Notes: generated by a model from the letters alone, not told the origin. Shown: positions 1 to 8,663, counted from the stretch's first letter. The stretch is 64,000 nt of DNA from an uncultured Bacteroidales bacterium (GCA_900319005.1 ONMV01000015.1:1-64000), one strand, 5' to 3'. Numbers and translations are program-made.

Positions 1-2208
1 GCGCAGAACTGCGACAACCACTCTTTGAAACACTTATCTGTAGGAGGAGAAAAACTCGCGACTATCGCGCCGCCGGCTAACTACCTGCTTCATAACGCGT
101 ACGGTCCGACCGAGTGTACCATCTTCACCACGACCTATCCGATACACGAGCAGGAGAAGAATATCCCTATCGGCAAACCCCTGGATAACTTCCGGCTCTT
201 CATCGTTGATAAGGACCTGCACCGTGTGCCTGTAGGTGCTACAGGCGAGCTACTTGTCTCCGGTCCGCAGGTCAGCCGTGGCTACCTCAACCGTCCTGAC
301 AAAACGGCTGAAACGTATATCGACTGGAATGGTCTTCGCTGCTACAGAACAGGCGACGTCGTGCGCTATCTGGAGGACGGAAACATTCAGTTTGTCGGAA
401 GGCAGGACGGTCAGGTGAAGATCCGCGGTTTCCGTATTGAACTCAAAGAAGTAGAAGCGGTCATTCGCGAGTATCCCGGTATCAAGGATGCTACGGTGCA
501 GGCTTTTGACTATCCGAACGGAGGCAAATTCATAGCCGCCTATATCGTCAGCGATACCAAGATTGATATTCAGGCACTCAATGCCTTTATCCGTGATCGC
601 AAGCCGCCGTACATGGTGCCGGCATCGACTATGCAGATTGATGTTATTCCGCTGAACCAGAACCAGAAAGTGAACAAACGCGCGTTGCCAGTTCCGCAGT
701 TGACCGACACCGACCGCGACTACGTAGCGCCGACCAATGACAACGAAAAACTCTTCTGTGATATCTTCGCGGCGATCCTTAATCAGGATAAAATAGGAGC
801 TACGGATAACTTCTTCGAACTGGGCGGTACCTCCCTTATGGTCACGCGCGTCATTATAGAAGCGGACAAAGCCGGTAAGCATGTCGCTTACGGCGATATC
901 TTCACTCATCCAACGCCTCGTCTCTTGGCGCAGTTCCTGTCGGGCGACCTGTTAACTACTGATCACGGTGCAGACGAAGCTGAGGAGGCTGCGTTTGACT
1001 ATTCCGGCATCGATGCCATTCTCCAACGCAACAATCTGGAAACCTTCCTTCGCGGAGAACGTCAGGAATTAGGCAACGTCCTCTTGACGGGCGCTACCGG
1101 TTATTTGGGTATCCACGTCCTGCGCGAACTGATTGATTCCGACGCAAAGACCATTACTTGTCTTGTACGCGGAAAAGATCAGCATGATGCGCAACGACGT
1201 CTGCGTAACTTGCTCTTCTACTATTTCAACCGCCGTTTTGATGAACTCTTCGGCACCCGCCTCTTCGTCGTCAACGGCGATGTGACTGGTGACATAGCCA
1301 AATGTCTCAATGACACAATAAATGACCAAATGGTAAATGACCAAATGGAAAATATCAACACCGTCTTTAACTGTGCGGCGAACGTCAAGCACTTCTCCAA
1401 GACCGACGACATTGAACAGGTGAATATCGGTGGCGCGGAGCGTTGTGTGGAGTTCTGTCTGAAGACCGGCGCACGACTCGTACATATATCCACAACTTCG
1501 GTCGGAGAGATATGGGTAGATCGCGGTGACGGCAAGGCAGTACCCGAACTGTCGGAACGCTTGTTGTACTTCGGTCAGTTCCTTGATAACCGATACATGC
1601 GGTCGAAGTTCTTGGCGGAACGCGTCATTCTCGAAGCGGTGGCACGTCATGGACTGAATGCCAAGATTATGCGTGTCGGTAACCTCGCGGCGCGTAGCTA
1701 TGACGGAGAGTTCCAGGCGAACTTCCAGACGAACAGCTACATGGGTCGACTCAAAGTGTTCTCCACGCTCGGCTGCTGCCCGATCGACGAATACGACTCA
1801 CCGGCGGAGTTCTCACCGGTGAACGAGACCGCAAAGGCTGTCGTGCTGCTCGCCTCCACACCGAAAGAATGTAACGTCTTCCAGCCCTTCAACAACCATA
1901 CCGACCTCTTGGGCGATATCCTCGCGGGCTTTGAGAAGATCGGCAAGTCCATCCGTTACGTGGAGGAAGACGAGTTCCAGAAAGCGATTCTCGAGGCCAG
2001 CAAAGACCCGAAGAAAGCCAGCCTCATGTCCGCTCTCTTGGCATACCAAGACATGACGCATGGACAGAAGGCGGTTACTATCGAGCGTAACAACCGCTAC
2101 ACATCCGCTATCCTGCTCCGTCTCGGTTTCCATTGGTCCGCACCTGATAGCGCTTACGTCAATCGGATGTTAACAGCTATCTCACAATTAGGATTCTTTG
2201 ATGATTAA
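1..2208 (+). CDS. NRPS-like protein, adenylation (C-terminal part)-carrier-thioester reductase; 5' end outside window
   Basis: The reading frame is open to the left edge, so the N-terminal half of the adenylation domain is missing. Visible adenylation motifs, in order, are NAYGPTE, the GELLVSGPQVSRGYL region, YRTGD and GRQDGQVKIRGFRIEL, followed by the A10-like NQKVNKRALP. A carrier domain follows with LGGTSLM; the serine at bases 832-834 is the phosphopantetheine site. From about base 1060 a Rossmann reductase begins with LLTGATGYLG and continues with an extended-SDR fold. In this family a terminal reductase releases the bound acyl or peptidyl group as an aldehyde or alcohol; the substrate cannot be read because the specificity residues lie mostly upstream. 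A polar insert (bases 1309-1350) encoded by near-tandem repeats interrupts the reductase. Domain calls are firm, the product is unknown. Confidence 0.88.
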   Translation, partial: AQNCDNHSLKHLSVGGEKLATIAPPANYLLHNAYGPTECTIFTTTYPIHEQEKNIPIGKPLDNFRLFIVDKDLHRVPVGATGELLVSGPQVSRGYLNRPDKTAETYIDWNGLRCYRTGDVVRYLEDGNIQFVGRQDGQVKIRGFRIELKEVEAVIREYPGIKDATVQAFDYPNGGKFIAAYIVSDTKIDIQALNAFIRDRKPPYMVPASTMQIDVIPLNQNQKVNKRALPVPQLTDTDRDYVAPTNDNEKLFCDIFAAILNQDKIGATDNFFELGGTSLMVTRVIIEADKAGKHVAYGDIFTHPTPRLLAQFLSGDLLTTDHGADEAEEAAFDYSGIDAILQRNNLETFLRGERQELGNVLLTGATGYLGIHVLRELIDSDAKTITCLVRGKDQHDAQRRLRNLLFYYFNRRFDELFGTRLFVVNGDVTGDIAKCLNDTINDQMVNDQMENINTVFNCAANVKHFSKTDDIEQVNIGGAERCVEFCLKTGARLVHISTTSVGEIWVDRGDGKAVPELSERLLYFGQFLDNRYMRSKFLAERVILEAVARHGLNAKIMRVGNLAARSYDGEFQANFQTNSYMGRLKVFSTLGCCPIDEYDSPAEFSPVNETAKAVVLLASTPKECNVFQPFNNHTDLLGDILAGFEKIGKSIRYVEEDEFQKAILEASKDPKKASLMSALLAYQDMTHGQKAVTIERNNRYTSAILLRLGFHWSAPDSAYVNRMLTAISQLGFFDD

Positions 2209-2229
2209 ACTTACAAAAACAATAAAGGT

Positions 2230-2415
2230 TTGAAAGCCAAAGCCACGCACGCGATGCTCAAGCGCATCAGCAAGAGCATAGAGAAAGACAGCGATATCCT
2301 CTGGAACTTTACTAAATTCCTCATTTCCAAGGACGGTCAAACTATTCAGCGTTTTGCACCGGTAGCCGAGCCGAAGGACTTTGAAGCCAACATCGTAGCC
2401 GAATTAGCAAAATAA
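2230..2415 (+). pseudogene. Glutathione peroxidase, C-terminal remnant
   Basis: The frame, beginning at a TTG codon, encodes 61 residues that match only the C-terminal third of bacterial glutathione peroxidases: [20 protein letters not shown] followed by EPKDFE. The catalytic Cys/Sec and Gln-containing N-terminal part is absent; 21 bases upstream the NRPS-like gene stops. I read this as a deletion remnant rather than a functional small protein. Confidence 0.7.
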
Positions 2416-2459
2416 CAATTAATCCGAATACAATTATTAAAGAGCAAGTATTAGCTGCC

Positions 2460-2606
2460 ATGCGTGCAGCAGGCAAGCCGGTATCGGCAGGTGAAGTAGC
2501 CAAGTCCTTGAACGCAGACCGCAAAGAGGTGGACAAAGCCTTTGCTGAGTTGAAAAAAGAAGGTGCTATCGTCTCGCCCGTCCGTTGCAAATGGTCCGTA
2601 GCATGA
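2460..2606 (+). CDS. Small winged-helix/HTH protein, start uncertain
   Basis: From the ATG at 2460 the frame encodes 48 residues including the helix-turn-helix-like stretch AGEVAKSLNADRKEVDKAF and a basic end (GAIVSPVRCKWSVA). Small Bacteroidales proteins of this type carry one more N-terminal helix; here matching codons (IIKEQVLAA) continue upstream of 2460 without an ATG, GTG or TTG, so translation starts either at 2460, giving a truncated protein, or at a rare codon near 2433. Function is probably DNA binding; the target is unknown. The 140 bases after it hold only a 27-codon open stretch that I do not recognise. Confidence 0.5.
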   Translation: MRAAGKPVSAGEVAKSLNADRKEVDKAFAELKKEGAIVSPVRCKWSVA

Positions 2607-2747
2607 CAATAGACCAGTTTCGTGAACAGATGGTGTTCCGGCGAAAGTGATTAAGATGATTGAATAACCAAAATCATTCCTTCCTCCGCGACCTCACCCG
2701 CAACTCCTATGAGACTGTCAAAATCAAATATAGCCAACAATAAATAA

Positions 2748-3653
2748 ATGACCACAAACAACAAAAATAAGAAAGCCCCCTCCAAGATCGCCCTCTGGTG
2801 GCAACGGGTGCGCCGAAAGGCGCAGCAGGCGCGTACCTATACCCACGACCAATACGAGGAACTGCACCGCAAGCAGAAGTATTACGATGCGGACGCGTCC
2901 GAAGAGCAGGAAACGACTCGGCAACCTGAACGAATAACGATGCTGACCGCCGTCCGTATTATGCTTGCGGAATTAGGAGAAAAGGAGTACTGGCGCACGT
3001 TGTGGCACCTCATCTGGCGACCCGGCTATGTGATAGCAGACTTCCTCAACGGCAAGCGCAGGAGGTTCCTGCGCCCCTTCCAACTACTCATTGGCACCAG
3101 CCTCTTATTGGCTATAGCCCTCTATATTGTGCCGGCAGAGAAGAAACCGCTTGTCTCGCTTGAGACAAGTCTGAGTCAGCAGTTGGCGGATGAGAACTAT
3201 ACGCGGGATTTATCCCCTGAAGAAACGGAAGCCTATAACAACGCCGTGCATAAAGTCGCGCATTTCGCGGATGCGTATTACGAATGGCTCGACGAGCATT
3301 TAGCATTGGGGCTGCTCATCAAATCCATTATGTTTATCTTCTTGACATGGCTGCTCTTTCGCAAGTCGCCACGCGAAGGATGTCCGTTCATTGCTGATGC
3401 CACCGGAGGCAACAAAGTCAACTATAATTTCGCAGAGATATTTACAGCACTCATTTTTATTATTGCGCAACTACAGATGATTAATGTGGTGTGGGTGTTG
3501 GTGGCAGGATGGTTCGTTCCTTCTTTCGAATTCCACCCCTATGCCTATCCCGGTTTTCTTATCGATATCATCGCCTTTATTGACTTCCAGCAACTGTTCG
3601 GCCGCAAATGGTATAGCACCCTCTGGCGCACCCTGCTCTGCGTAATTTGGTAA
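2748..3653 (+). CDS. DUF3667-like integral membrane protein
   Basis: A 301-residue protein with a highly basic N-terminus (about residues 1-60), then the family-like segment RPGYVIADFLNGKRRRFLRP leading into the first membrane helix. I count about four to five hydrophobic segments between residues 105 and 300. DUF3667 proteins are Bacteroidetes inner-membrane proteins without assigned function; the match rests on the PGxxIxxFLxGKRxRFxxP pattern. It ends 14 bases before the acetyltransferase start, so the two are probably co-transcribed. Confidence 0.7.
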   Translation: MTTNNKNKKAPSKIALWWQRVRRKAQQARTYTHDQYEELHRKQKYYDADASEEQETTRQPERITMLTAVRIMLAELGEKEYWRTLWHLIWRPGYVIADFLNGKRRRFLRPFQLLIGTSLLLAIALYIVPAEKKPLVSLETSLSQQLADENYTRDLSPEETEAYNNAVHKVAHFADAYYEWLDEHLALGLLIKSIMFIFLTWLLFRKSPREGCPFIADATGGNKVNYNFAEIFTALIFIIAQLQMINVVWVLVAGWFVPSFEFHPYAYPGFLIDIIAFIDFQQLFGRKWYSTLWRTLLCVIW

Positions 3654-3667
3654 TTAAAATACGAACT

Positions 3668-4222
3668 ATGACCGAATACGAAAAAATGCTTCATAACTTG
3701 CCGTATGACTACACGGACAAGGAGGTTCAAGCGAATATCCTGCGGGCGTATTACGCCATGCGGGATCTCAATCAATGCGGCGCATGGGACATGGACGAGT
3801 TACACCGTTGCATCAAAGCCCTCATCCCGGATGCGCATCCTTCGGTGATCATCTGTCCGCCTTTCCATTGCGACCACGGCAACCGTATCTCCATCGGCGA
3901 AGGGTCGATGGTCAATTTCAACGGCGTGTTCCTGGACGGCGGAGGTATCACCATCGGTGCCCACACGCTCATCGGGCCGAACTGCCAACTGCTGACGCCT
4001 GATCATCCGCATGACTATTTGGAGCGCAGGCAGACCATAGAGACAGGCAAACCGATCCGTATTGGCGATGACTGCTGGCTCGGCGGCGGAGTGATCGTCT
4101 GCCCGGGCGTGACCATCGGCAACCGCGTCATCGTAGGAGCCGGTTCGGTCGTCACCCACGACATCCCCGATGATGTAGTAGTCGCCGGTAATCCTGCGAA
4201 AATAATAAAGAAGATAGAATAA
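3668..4222 (+). CDS. Sugar O-acetyltransferase, maltose/galactoside acetyltransferase type
   Basis: A 184-residue protein with an N-terminal Mac-like helix region (MTEYEKMLHNLPYDYTDKEV) and a left-handed beta-helix of hexapeptide repeats from about residue 60. The active-site context LLTPDHPHDYLERR and the C-terminal GGGVIVCPGVTIGNRVIVGA and AGNPAKIIKKIE are typical of acetyl-CoA-dependent maltose/nodulation-type acetyltransferases. The ATG at 3668 is preferred over upstream TTG codons because the family begins there. It is followed by a strong intrinsic terminator. The acceptor sugar cannot be deduced. Confidence 0.9.
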   Translation: MTEYEKMLHNLPYDYTDKEVQANILRAYYAMRDLNQCGAWDMDELHRCIKALIPDAHPSVIICPPFHCDHGNRISIGEGSMVNFNGVFLDGGGITIGAHTLIGPNCQLLTPDHPHDYLERRQTIETGKPIRIGDDCWLGGGVIVCPGVTIGNRVIVGAGSVVTHDIPDDVVVAGNPAKIIKKIE

Positions 4223-4241
4223 TAAATCATTCCTTCTAATC

Positions 4242-4280
4242 AAAAAATCCCACAAAAACTTGCACATGTGGGATTTTTTT
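4242..4280 (+). terminator. Intrinsic terminator after the acetyltransferase gene
   Basis: AAAATCCCACA (upstream arm) pairs with TGTGGGATTTT (downstream arm) around a 13-base loop and is followed by a T run; the A run on the 5' side makes it potentially bidirectional. Confidence 0.88.
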
Positions 4281-4282
4281 TA

Positions 4283-4290
4283 TACCTTTG
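4283..4290 (+). promoter_or_regulatory. Bacteroidetes -7 box for the HlyD gene
   Basis: TACCTTTG matches the TAnnTTTG consensus directly after the terminator. The leader between it and the structured element contains direct repeats of ATCGTACAT (about 4310-4341). Confidence 0.65.
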
Positions 4291-4346
4291 CACCCGATTT
4301 TGACAACAAATCGTACATCGTACATCGTTAAATCGTACATCATTTG

Positions 4347-4415
4347 GCCTTGGTAAAGGCAAGGGGCAACCCGAGAATATTCCAAAGAGTATTAACTAAA
4401 AGGGTTGCTTTATTT
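4347..4415 (+). ncRNA. Candidate structured 5' leader (riboswitch-like), copy 1
   Basis: Three consecutive hairpins can be drawn: GCCTT-GGTA-AAGGC; GGG-GCAA-CCC; and AATATTC-CAAA-GAGTATT (7 bp with one G-T pair). The CCC arm of the second hairpin can instead pair, as GCAACCC, with GGGTTGC that lies 7-13 bases before the ATG. A second copy with the same hairpins precedes the MFS gene at 8664. I do not recognise it as a described riboswitch class. Competition between the second hairpin and the start-proximal pairing is an inference. Confidence 0.6.
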
Positions 4416-5450
4416 ATGCAAAAATCCCGGATTTTCACGTATTTGTACAACACGGTTATCGTGTTGCTTCTTCTTGCCGGCATAACGTACGTTGTGCTGC
4501 AATTCACTCATTTCGGACACATCGAGTACACGGACAATGCCCGCGTGTGCCAATACATCGCGCCGCAGAACACGCGCGTGCAGGGTTTTATTAAGGAGAT
4601 TCGTTTCGAGGCGTACCAACATGTGCGCGAAGGCGACACGCTGGTCATCATCGAAGACAGCGAGTTTCGTCTGCGCTTGGCGCAAGCCAAGAGCGATCTG
4701 GCGCGTGCCCAGCAGCAAAGCAAACAAGCCGGTTCGTCGGTTCGTACGGCTTCATCAAATATCTCTGCAACCGAAGCGTCCAAAGCCGAGGCGAAAGCCA
4801 ATTTGGACAATCTCGCTCGCGAGGACAAACGCTGCGAGCAGTTGCTTCGCACGGGTTCTGTCTCGCAACAGATAGCCGACCAGACGCACTCGGCTTATCT
4901 GGCTGCACAAGCGCGTTACGAGCAGATTTGTCACACCATCGACATGCAACGTAGCATAGCGGATGAGACAAGTCATAACCGCTCGGCGGTGGAAGCGGCT
5001 GTCAAACTGGCAGAGGCGGCGGTCGAGTTAGCTGAACTCAATCTCTCCTATTGTTACATCATCGCCACACACTCGGGTTTTGTGGGCTCACGCGACATCA
5101 ACATCGGCGAACTGGTCAACCCGGGTCAGACGCTTGTCAGTATCGTGGATGAGAACCAGAAATGGGTGGAAGCCAACTACCGCGAGACCCAACTGCCGCA
5201 TATCCATGAAGGTTCGGAGGTCTCTATCCGTGTAGATGCTGTTCCCGACATCGAGTACAAAGGCCGCGTCCTCAGTCTCTCCGATGCGACAGGCAGCGCG
5301 TTCTCCCTCATTCCCATTGACAATGCGACGGGCAACTTCGTCAAGGTCGAGCAACGCCTCACCATCCGCATCGCCTTGGATGAGAATAGTGCCGAAGACT
5401 TGCAAAAACTCAAAGCCGGCTATAGTGTGGAGTGCGAGGTTAAGTACTAA
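4416..5450 (+). CDS. HlyD/EmrA-family membrane fusion protein of an efflux pump
   Basis: A 344-residue periplasmic adaptor: one N-terminal membrane helix (VIVLLLLAGITYVVLQF), a lipoyl-like half (ITEY-type DNARV and VREGDTLVIIEDSEF), an alpha-hairpin coiled coil from about residue 85 to 215, then the second lipoyl half and beta-barrel (GFVGSRDINIGELVNPGQTL, WVEANYRETQL). Adaptors of this type link an MFS permease to a TolC-like channel. No TolC gene is in the window; the likely permease is the MFS gene at 8732, which carries the same leader. The start at 4416 is chosen because the adaptor's cytoplasmic tail and helix begin there and the conserved leader ends there. Confidence 0.88.
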   Translation: MQKSRIFTYLYNTVIVLLLLAGITYVVLQFTHFGHIEYTDNARVCQYIAPQNTRVQGFIKEIRFEAYQHVREGDTLVIIEDSEFRLRLAQAKSDLARAQQQSKQAGSSVRTASSNISATEASKAEAKANLDNLAREDKRCEQLLRTGSVSQQIADQTHSAYLAAQARYEQICHTIDMQRSIADETSHNRSAVEAAVKLAEAAVELAELNLSYCYIIATHSGFVGSRDINIGELVNPGQTLVSIVDENQKWVEANYRETQLPHIHEGSEVSIRVDAVPDIEYKGRVLSLSDATGSAFSLIPIDNATGNFVKVEQRLTIRIALDENSAEDLQKLKAGYSVECEVKY

Positions 5451-5585
5451 AGCAGGGAAAATGTACTATTTTTAAGATTTGGACGTTATATCCACATATG
5501 CCTCATAGACGCGCGAGAGTGGCGCGAGATATGCTGTTTGGAAGGCTTTTAGAAGGTAGTTGAAAGGTATATTATAATTGTTAAG

Positions 5586-5640
5586 AAAGAGCCAGCCTGC
5601 TTGGTGGTCAAGCAGGCTGGAGTTCCGATAGATCGGGTTA
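5586..5640. repeat. Palindromic repeat at a convergent gene end, copy 1
   Basis: CCAGCCTGCTTG (5592-5603) pairs perfectly with CAAGCAGGCTGG (5609-5620); it is followed by a second small palindrome, CCGATAGATCGG. A second copy lies at 31121-31176 with different loop bases but the same stem. It sits between convergent genes, so it may work as a bidirectional terminator. The rest of 5451-5702 shows nothing else I can support. Confidence 0.7.
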
Positions 5641-5702
5641 TCAGGTTGTCGAGAGAGCGAAGGGGGGATGCAAATTTTGCTTGACGCTTTCTCTTGATTT
5701 TT

Positions 5703-6827
5703 TTACTTATAACTCATTAAGATTCTTATTTGAGTTGTATTTGGATCATTAGCTATATAGTAGTAATCTTCATATAGATTTATTGCCATCGTGTACATCT
5801 TTTGTTTGAGGATTTGTGTTCCATCCCCACTTGTTTTATCATTCCAATAGACATATACTGTGTAATATTCATCTCCGTCTAACCCAGTCATTTCTATTGG
5901 AGAGGAGAATGTGTATGTATATGGTAAATTACTCGCTTTCAACATTGGAGTGTAATTGGTACTCCACCATGTGTTTGTTAAAAAATCATCATCTTTGCAC
6001 ACAGACCTATAATACATACCTTCTTGACCAACCTTTACATACTGAATACCAGTAACATAAACTTTTGGTTTAGGTATGTTAACAGTTACTCTATATTGCT
6101 GGCTCCCACTTGGATTTTTAGCAACTAATGTTATTATATATGACCCTATAGACTCATATCTATGAGTGGGATTCTTTTCTGTTGATGTTGTGCCATCTCC
6201 AAAATCCCATTCATAAGAAGTCGCATTAGTAGAAGTATTTGTCAGTACTACTTTTAGAGGAGCTTCTGTTTTGAATGTAAAACTTGCCGTCGGTTGTTTG
6301 TAAGAGACCGAAACATTTTGTTGGTATGTATCCGTTTTTTCTCCATTACTTGCAACCAAACTGACAGAATATGTTCCGGCAGATGTATATGTAATGGTTG
6401 GATCTTTTTGAGTAGAGGTCTTTCCATTACCAAAATTCCAAGAATATGATTGAGCATTTGTTGATTGATTCTTGAAAGTAACTTCCAAGCCATTAGTTGA
6501 ATATGAGAATTTAGCTTGTGGAGCTGGATTCGACAAACTAATAGTAGCCTCATATGTACTTGATTTAGTAATATTTGTAGCTTTTAGCGTCACCGTATAA
6601 GTTCCTGCACTCGAATATTTCTTTACAGGACTCTTTTCTGATGTAGCAGAGCCATCTCCAAATGTCCAATAGAAACTTTTTGCATTTAGAGATTGATTCG
6701 TAAACGTGACCGTTTTGTCATTGACCGAATAAGAGAATTTTGCTACGGGTTCTGCTTCTGGTTCTTCTTTCTTACACCCAGCAAATAATGCAACTAATAG
6801 TGTTGCCAATAAAATTTTGTTTTTCAT
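5703..6827 (-). CDS. Lipoprotein with three PKD domains
   Basis: 374 residues. A lipoprotein signal peptide ends in the lipobox LFAGC (Cys about residue 18). Three PKD domains follow (about residues 28-100, 105-180 and 185-260), each with the FxWxFGDG-type motif (YWTFGDGSATSEKSP, WNFGNGKTSTQKDP, WDFGDGTTSTEKNP). The last 110 residues (from KPKVYVTGIQ) form an unassigned domain. PKD domains mediate surface protein or carbohydrate contacts. Codon use is AT-rich compared with the efflux genes, suggesting an acquired insertion between the two pump genes. Confidence 0.85.
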   Translation of the reverse strand: MKNKILLATLLVALFAGCKKEEPEAEPVAKFSYSVNDKTVTFTNQSLNAKSFYWTFGDGSATSEKSPVKKYSSAGTYTVTLKATNITKSSTYEATISLSNPAPQAKFSYSTNGLEVTFKNQSTNAQSYSWNFGNGKTSTQKDPTITYTSAGTYSVSLVASNGEKTDTYQQNVSVSYKQPTASFTFKTEAPLKVVLTNTSTNATSYEWDFGDGTTSTEKNPTHRYESIGSYIITLVAKNPSGSQQYRVTVNIPKPKVYVTGIQYVKVGQEGMYYRSVCKDDDFLTNTWWSTNYTPMLKASNLPYTYTFSSPIEMTGLDGDEYYTVYVYWNDKTSGDGTQILKQKMYTMAINLYEDYYYIANDPNTTQIRILMSYK

Positions 6828-6846
6828 ATTTATCGAAATTTAATTG

Positions 6847-7212
6847 TTACAATGCGGTTATCATACTTGTTGAAGATGAACCTGTTAGCGTCATCTTATA
6901 CGATTTGTTCCATTGAAAGTAATAATTGTTCCACTCATAGCCACCAACTCTATTGCCTTTTTTATCATAGAATTCCGCTTCTACATATACTGGCAAATTG
7001 ACTGATGTGTTAGAAAGAACCACTTTCCCACTATTGTTGTGAGCTCCAGCAGTCGTGACTAAATGATTGTCGCAGTACACGTTTACGGAATAATCCGTTC
7101 CGTTTACCACGTAAAGAATAGGGTAATCACCCATTACACCATCTTTCTTACAAGAAGAAAATACTCCTGCTAATAAGGCAACAAGTGCCATTAAAATAAT
7201 TTTTCGTTTCAT
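6847..7212 (-). CDS. Small lipoprotein of unknown function
   Basis: 121 residues with a signal peptide and lipobox-like FSSC (MKRKIILMALVALLAGVFSS then C). The mature part is rich in Tyr, Asn and Val and looks like a small beta-sandwich (VYCDNHLVTTAGAHNNSGKV). It ends 19 bases before the PKD lipoprotein start, same strand, so they form an operon. Not recognised as a named family. Confidence 0.75.
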   Translation of the reverse strand: MKRKIILMALVALLAGVFSSCKKDGVMGDYPILYVVNGTDYSVNVYCDNHLVTTAGAHNNSGKVVLSNTSVNLPVYVEAEFYDKKGNRVGGYEWNNYYFQWNKSYKMTLTGSSSTSMITAL

Positions 7213-7265
7213 ATTTATCTGTATTTATTTTTAGCACAAGAAAAGCGTGCGTTTTCGTTCGCTTA

Positions 7266-7410
7266 AATTTGGTTCCTTGAGGTCTTCGACTACCTTGTTA
7301 ATTCAAATTTACGCACGGAAAACTCACGCTGATACGTGAGCGTGCATAAACCGTGGCTTGAATTAACAAAAGTTTCTTGAAGTTGTCGAAGTTTCAAGGG
7401 AACCAAGTTT
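7266..7410. repeat. Long nested imperfect inverted repeat (element D)
   Basis: TTGGTTCC (7269-7276) pairs with GGAACCAA (7399-7406); then TTGA/TCAA, TTCGAC/GTCGAA, TTGTTAATTCAA/TTGAATTAACAA, CCGTG-type and CTCACG/CGTGAG stems nest inward. It lies just upstream of the small lipoprotein (minus strand) and downstream of the RhuM-family gene. Similar architectures occur at 18887, 25084 and 32268. The remaining bases up to 7681 hold a four-unit 11-bp tandem repeat (7525-7568) and the motif GTCTCGGAGAGGGGACGA (7632-7649). Confidence 0.7.
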
Positions 7411-7524
7411 TCGGCTTATTACGCTTATTTATGTATGTTGTTTGTCTGTTGTTTTATGCCATAGGCGGTGTGTTGGTTATTTATTGTTTTCTTCCGCTTG
7501 TTCTTAGGGCGAAAGGGGCTGAAT

Positions 7525-7568
7525 CTATCGTATATCTAACGTATATCTATCGTATATCTATCGTGTTT
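7525..7568. repeat. 11-bp tandem repeat, four units, intergenic
   Basis: Units CTATCGTATAT, CTAACGTATAT, CTATCGTATAT and a diverged CTATCGTGTTT follow each other without gaps. No function is apparent. Confidence 0.75.
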
Positions 7569-7681
7569 GATAGCGGATTAATAGTTACTCTACTGCTGTT
7601 TGACAGTTGATTGATTGCTCCGGGTTTAACGTCTCGGAGAGGGGACGATTAGTTTGTATAGTTGCAAAAATTGCAATTATA

Positions 7682-8539
7682 CTATCTCACATGGTTCAAT
7701 ATTGCTTCCGGCGATTCGCCCATGAGCATGATTGCCGAAAGTTTCTTGCCTAAATCTTTGACCGAATGACCACAATGGTACAAGCGGTCATCCACAATCA
7801 GCCATCGGTCGTGCGAGGCCGTTGACCATTTATGCGTGTTAATGGGTTGCACACCAGCGGACGCATTGTGCGTGTCGCGTAAGGTATTGTACAGACCATC
7901 AGAATAAATGTCGGCAGTTACACCCTTGGCACGTACATCCAACATTTCGAATGTTGCGGCATCTATGTATGCGTCAATAATGACGACGCGCTTTGTGGCG
8001 GTCTTGATGATCTTTTCCAACAATACGCGCGCCTCAAAGAACTCGCCTTCAAAGAATACTTGTTCAACCGGAGGAAGGGATGTGCGGACGAAGAAATCAA
8101 TCTTTTCTTGGTGGTCTGCTAAGGTGTTTTCTATGGAGTGGAACCTGTGGTCAATACGTTCCTCCATCGCCAATAAACGCTGATTGACCGCATAGCCTTT
8201 GAGCACGTAGTCTTTAATTACCTTATTAGCCCATTGGCGGAACTTGGTACCAACGATTGATTTAACACGATAACCGACTGAAATAATGACATCTAAGTTA
8301 TAGAAATTAGTTTTATATACCTTCCCATCTGCGGCAGTTAGTAAGGATTCCTTACATACTGAATCTTTGTCCAGTTCCCCTTCTTTGAAGATGTTTCCAA
8401 TATGCAGCGTGATATTGTTACGTGTGGTATTGAACAGCATGGCCATCTGCTGTTGTGTGAGCCATACAGTTTCATTTTCCAATTTAACCTCTATTGATAG
8501 TTGGTCGTTGGGTTGATATAATACTATTTCGTTCGTCAT
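7682..8539 (-). CDS. RhuM (virulence-associated) family protein with PLD-like C-terminal domain
   Basis: 285 residues from the start MTNEIVLYQPND, chosen because RhuM proteins begin this way. Residues about 15-130 carry the RhuM pattern (TVWLTQQQMAMLFNTTRNNI, NLDVIISVGYRVKS, FRQWANKVIKDYVLKGYAVN). A coiled linker (about 130-165) leads to a C-terminal domain with VVIIDAYID and HDRWLIVDDRLYHCGHSVKD, resembling the non-nuclease phospholipase-D-like folds found in prophage-linked Bro/KilA-type proteins. Role: probably a mobile-element-associated DNA-binding or regulatory factor; not proven. A TAnnTTTG promoter lies 25 bases upstream. Confidence 0.82.
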   Translation of the reverse strand: MTNEIVLYQPNDQLSIEVKLENETVWLTQQQMAMLFNTTRNNITLHIGNIFKEGELDKDSVCKESLLTAADGKVYKTNFYNLDVIISVGYRVKSIVGTKFRQWANKVIKDYVLKGYAVNQRLLAMEERIDHRFHSIENTLADHQEKIDFFVRTSLPPVEQVFFEGEFFEARVLLEKIIKTATKRVVIIDAYIDAATFEMLDVRAKGVTADIYSDGLYNTLRDTHNASAGVQPINTHKWSTASHDRWLIVDDRLYHCGHSVKDLGKKLSAIMLMGESPEAILNHVR

Positions 8540-8563
8540 TTTGTATCGCACGCAAATCGGTTG

Positions 8564-8571
8564 CAAAGATA
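8564..8571 (-). promoter_or_regulatory. -7 box for the RhuM-family gene
   Basis: On the minus strand TATCTTTG fits TAnnTTTG, giving a leader of roughly 20 bases. Confidence 0.6.
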
Positions 8572-8644
8572 CGGATTTTTTTCGAATTATGCAAATAAAT
8601 TAAGGAATTTGTGTTCAAAACTTGCGTAATTCGGATTTTTTTTG

Positions 8645-8652
8645 TAATTTTG
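8645..8652 (+). promoter_or_regulatory. -7 box for the MFS gene
   Basis: TAATTTTG fits TAnnTTTG and is 12 bases before the structured leader at 8664. The region is divergent from the RhuM promoter. Confidence 0.62.
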
Positions 8653-8663
8653 CAGTCGATTTC

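Noticed and set aside
2664..2744. 27-codon open frame before the DUF3667-like gene
   Set aside because: Too short, no recognisable similarity and no clear start signal; possibly a remnant but not supportable.
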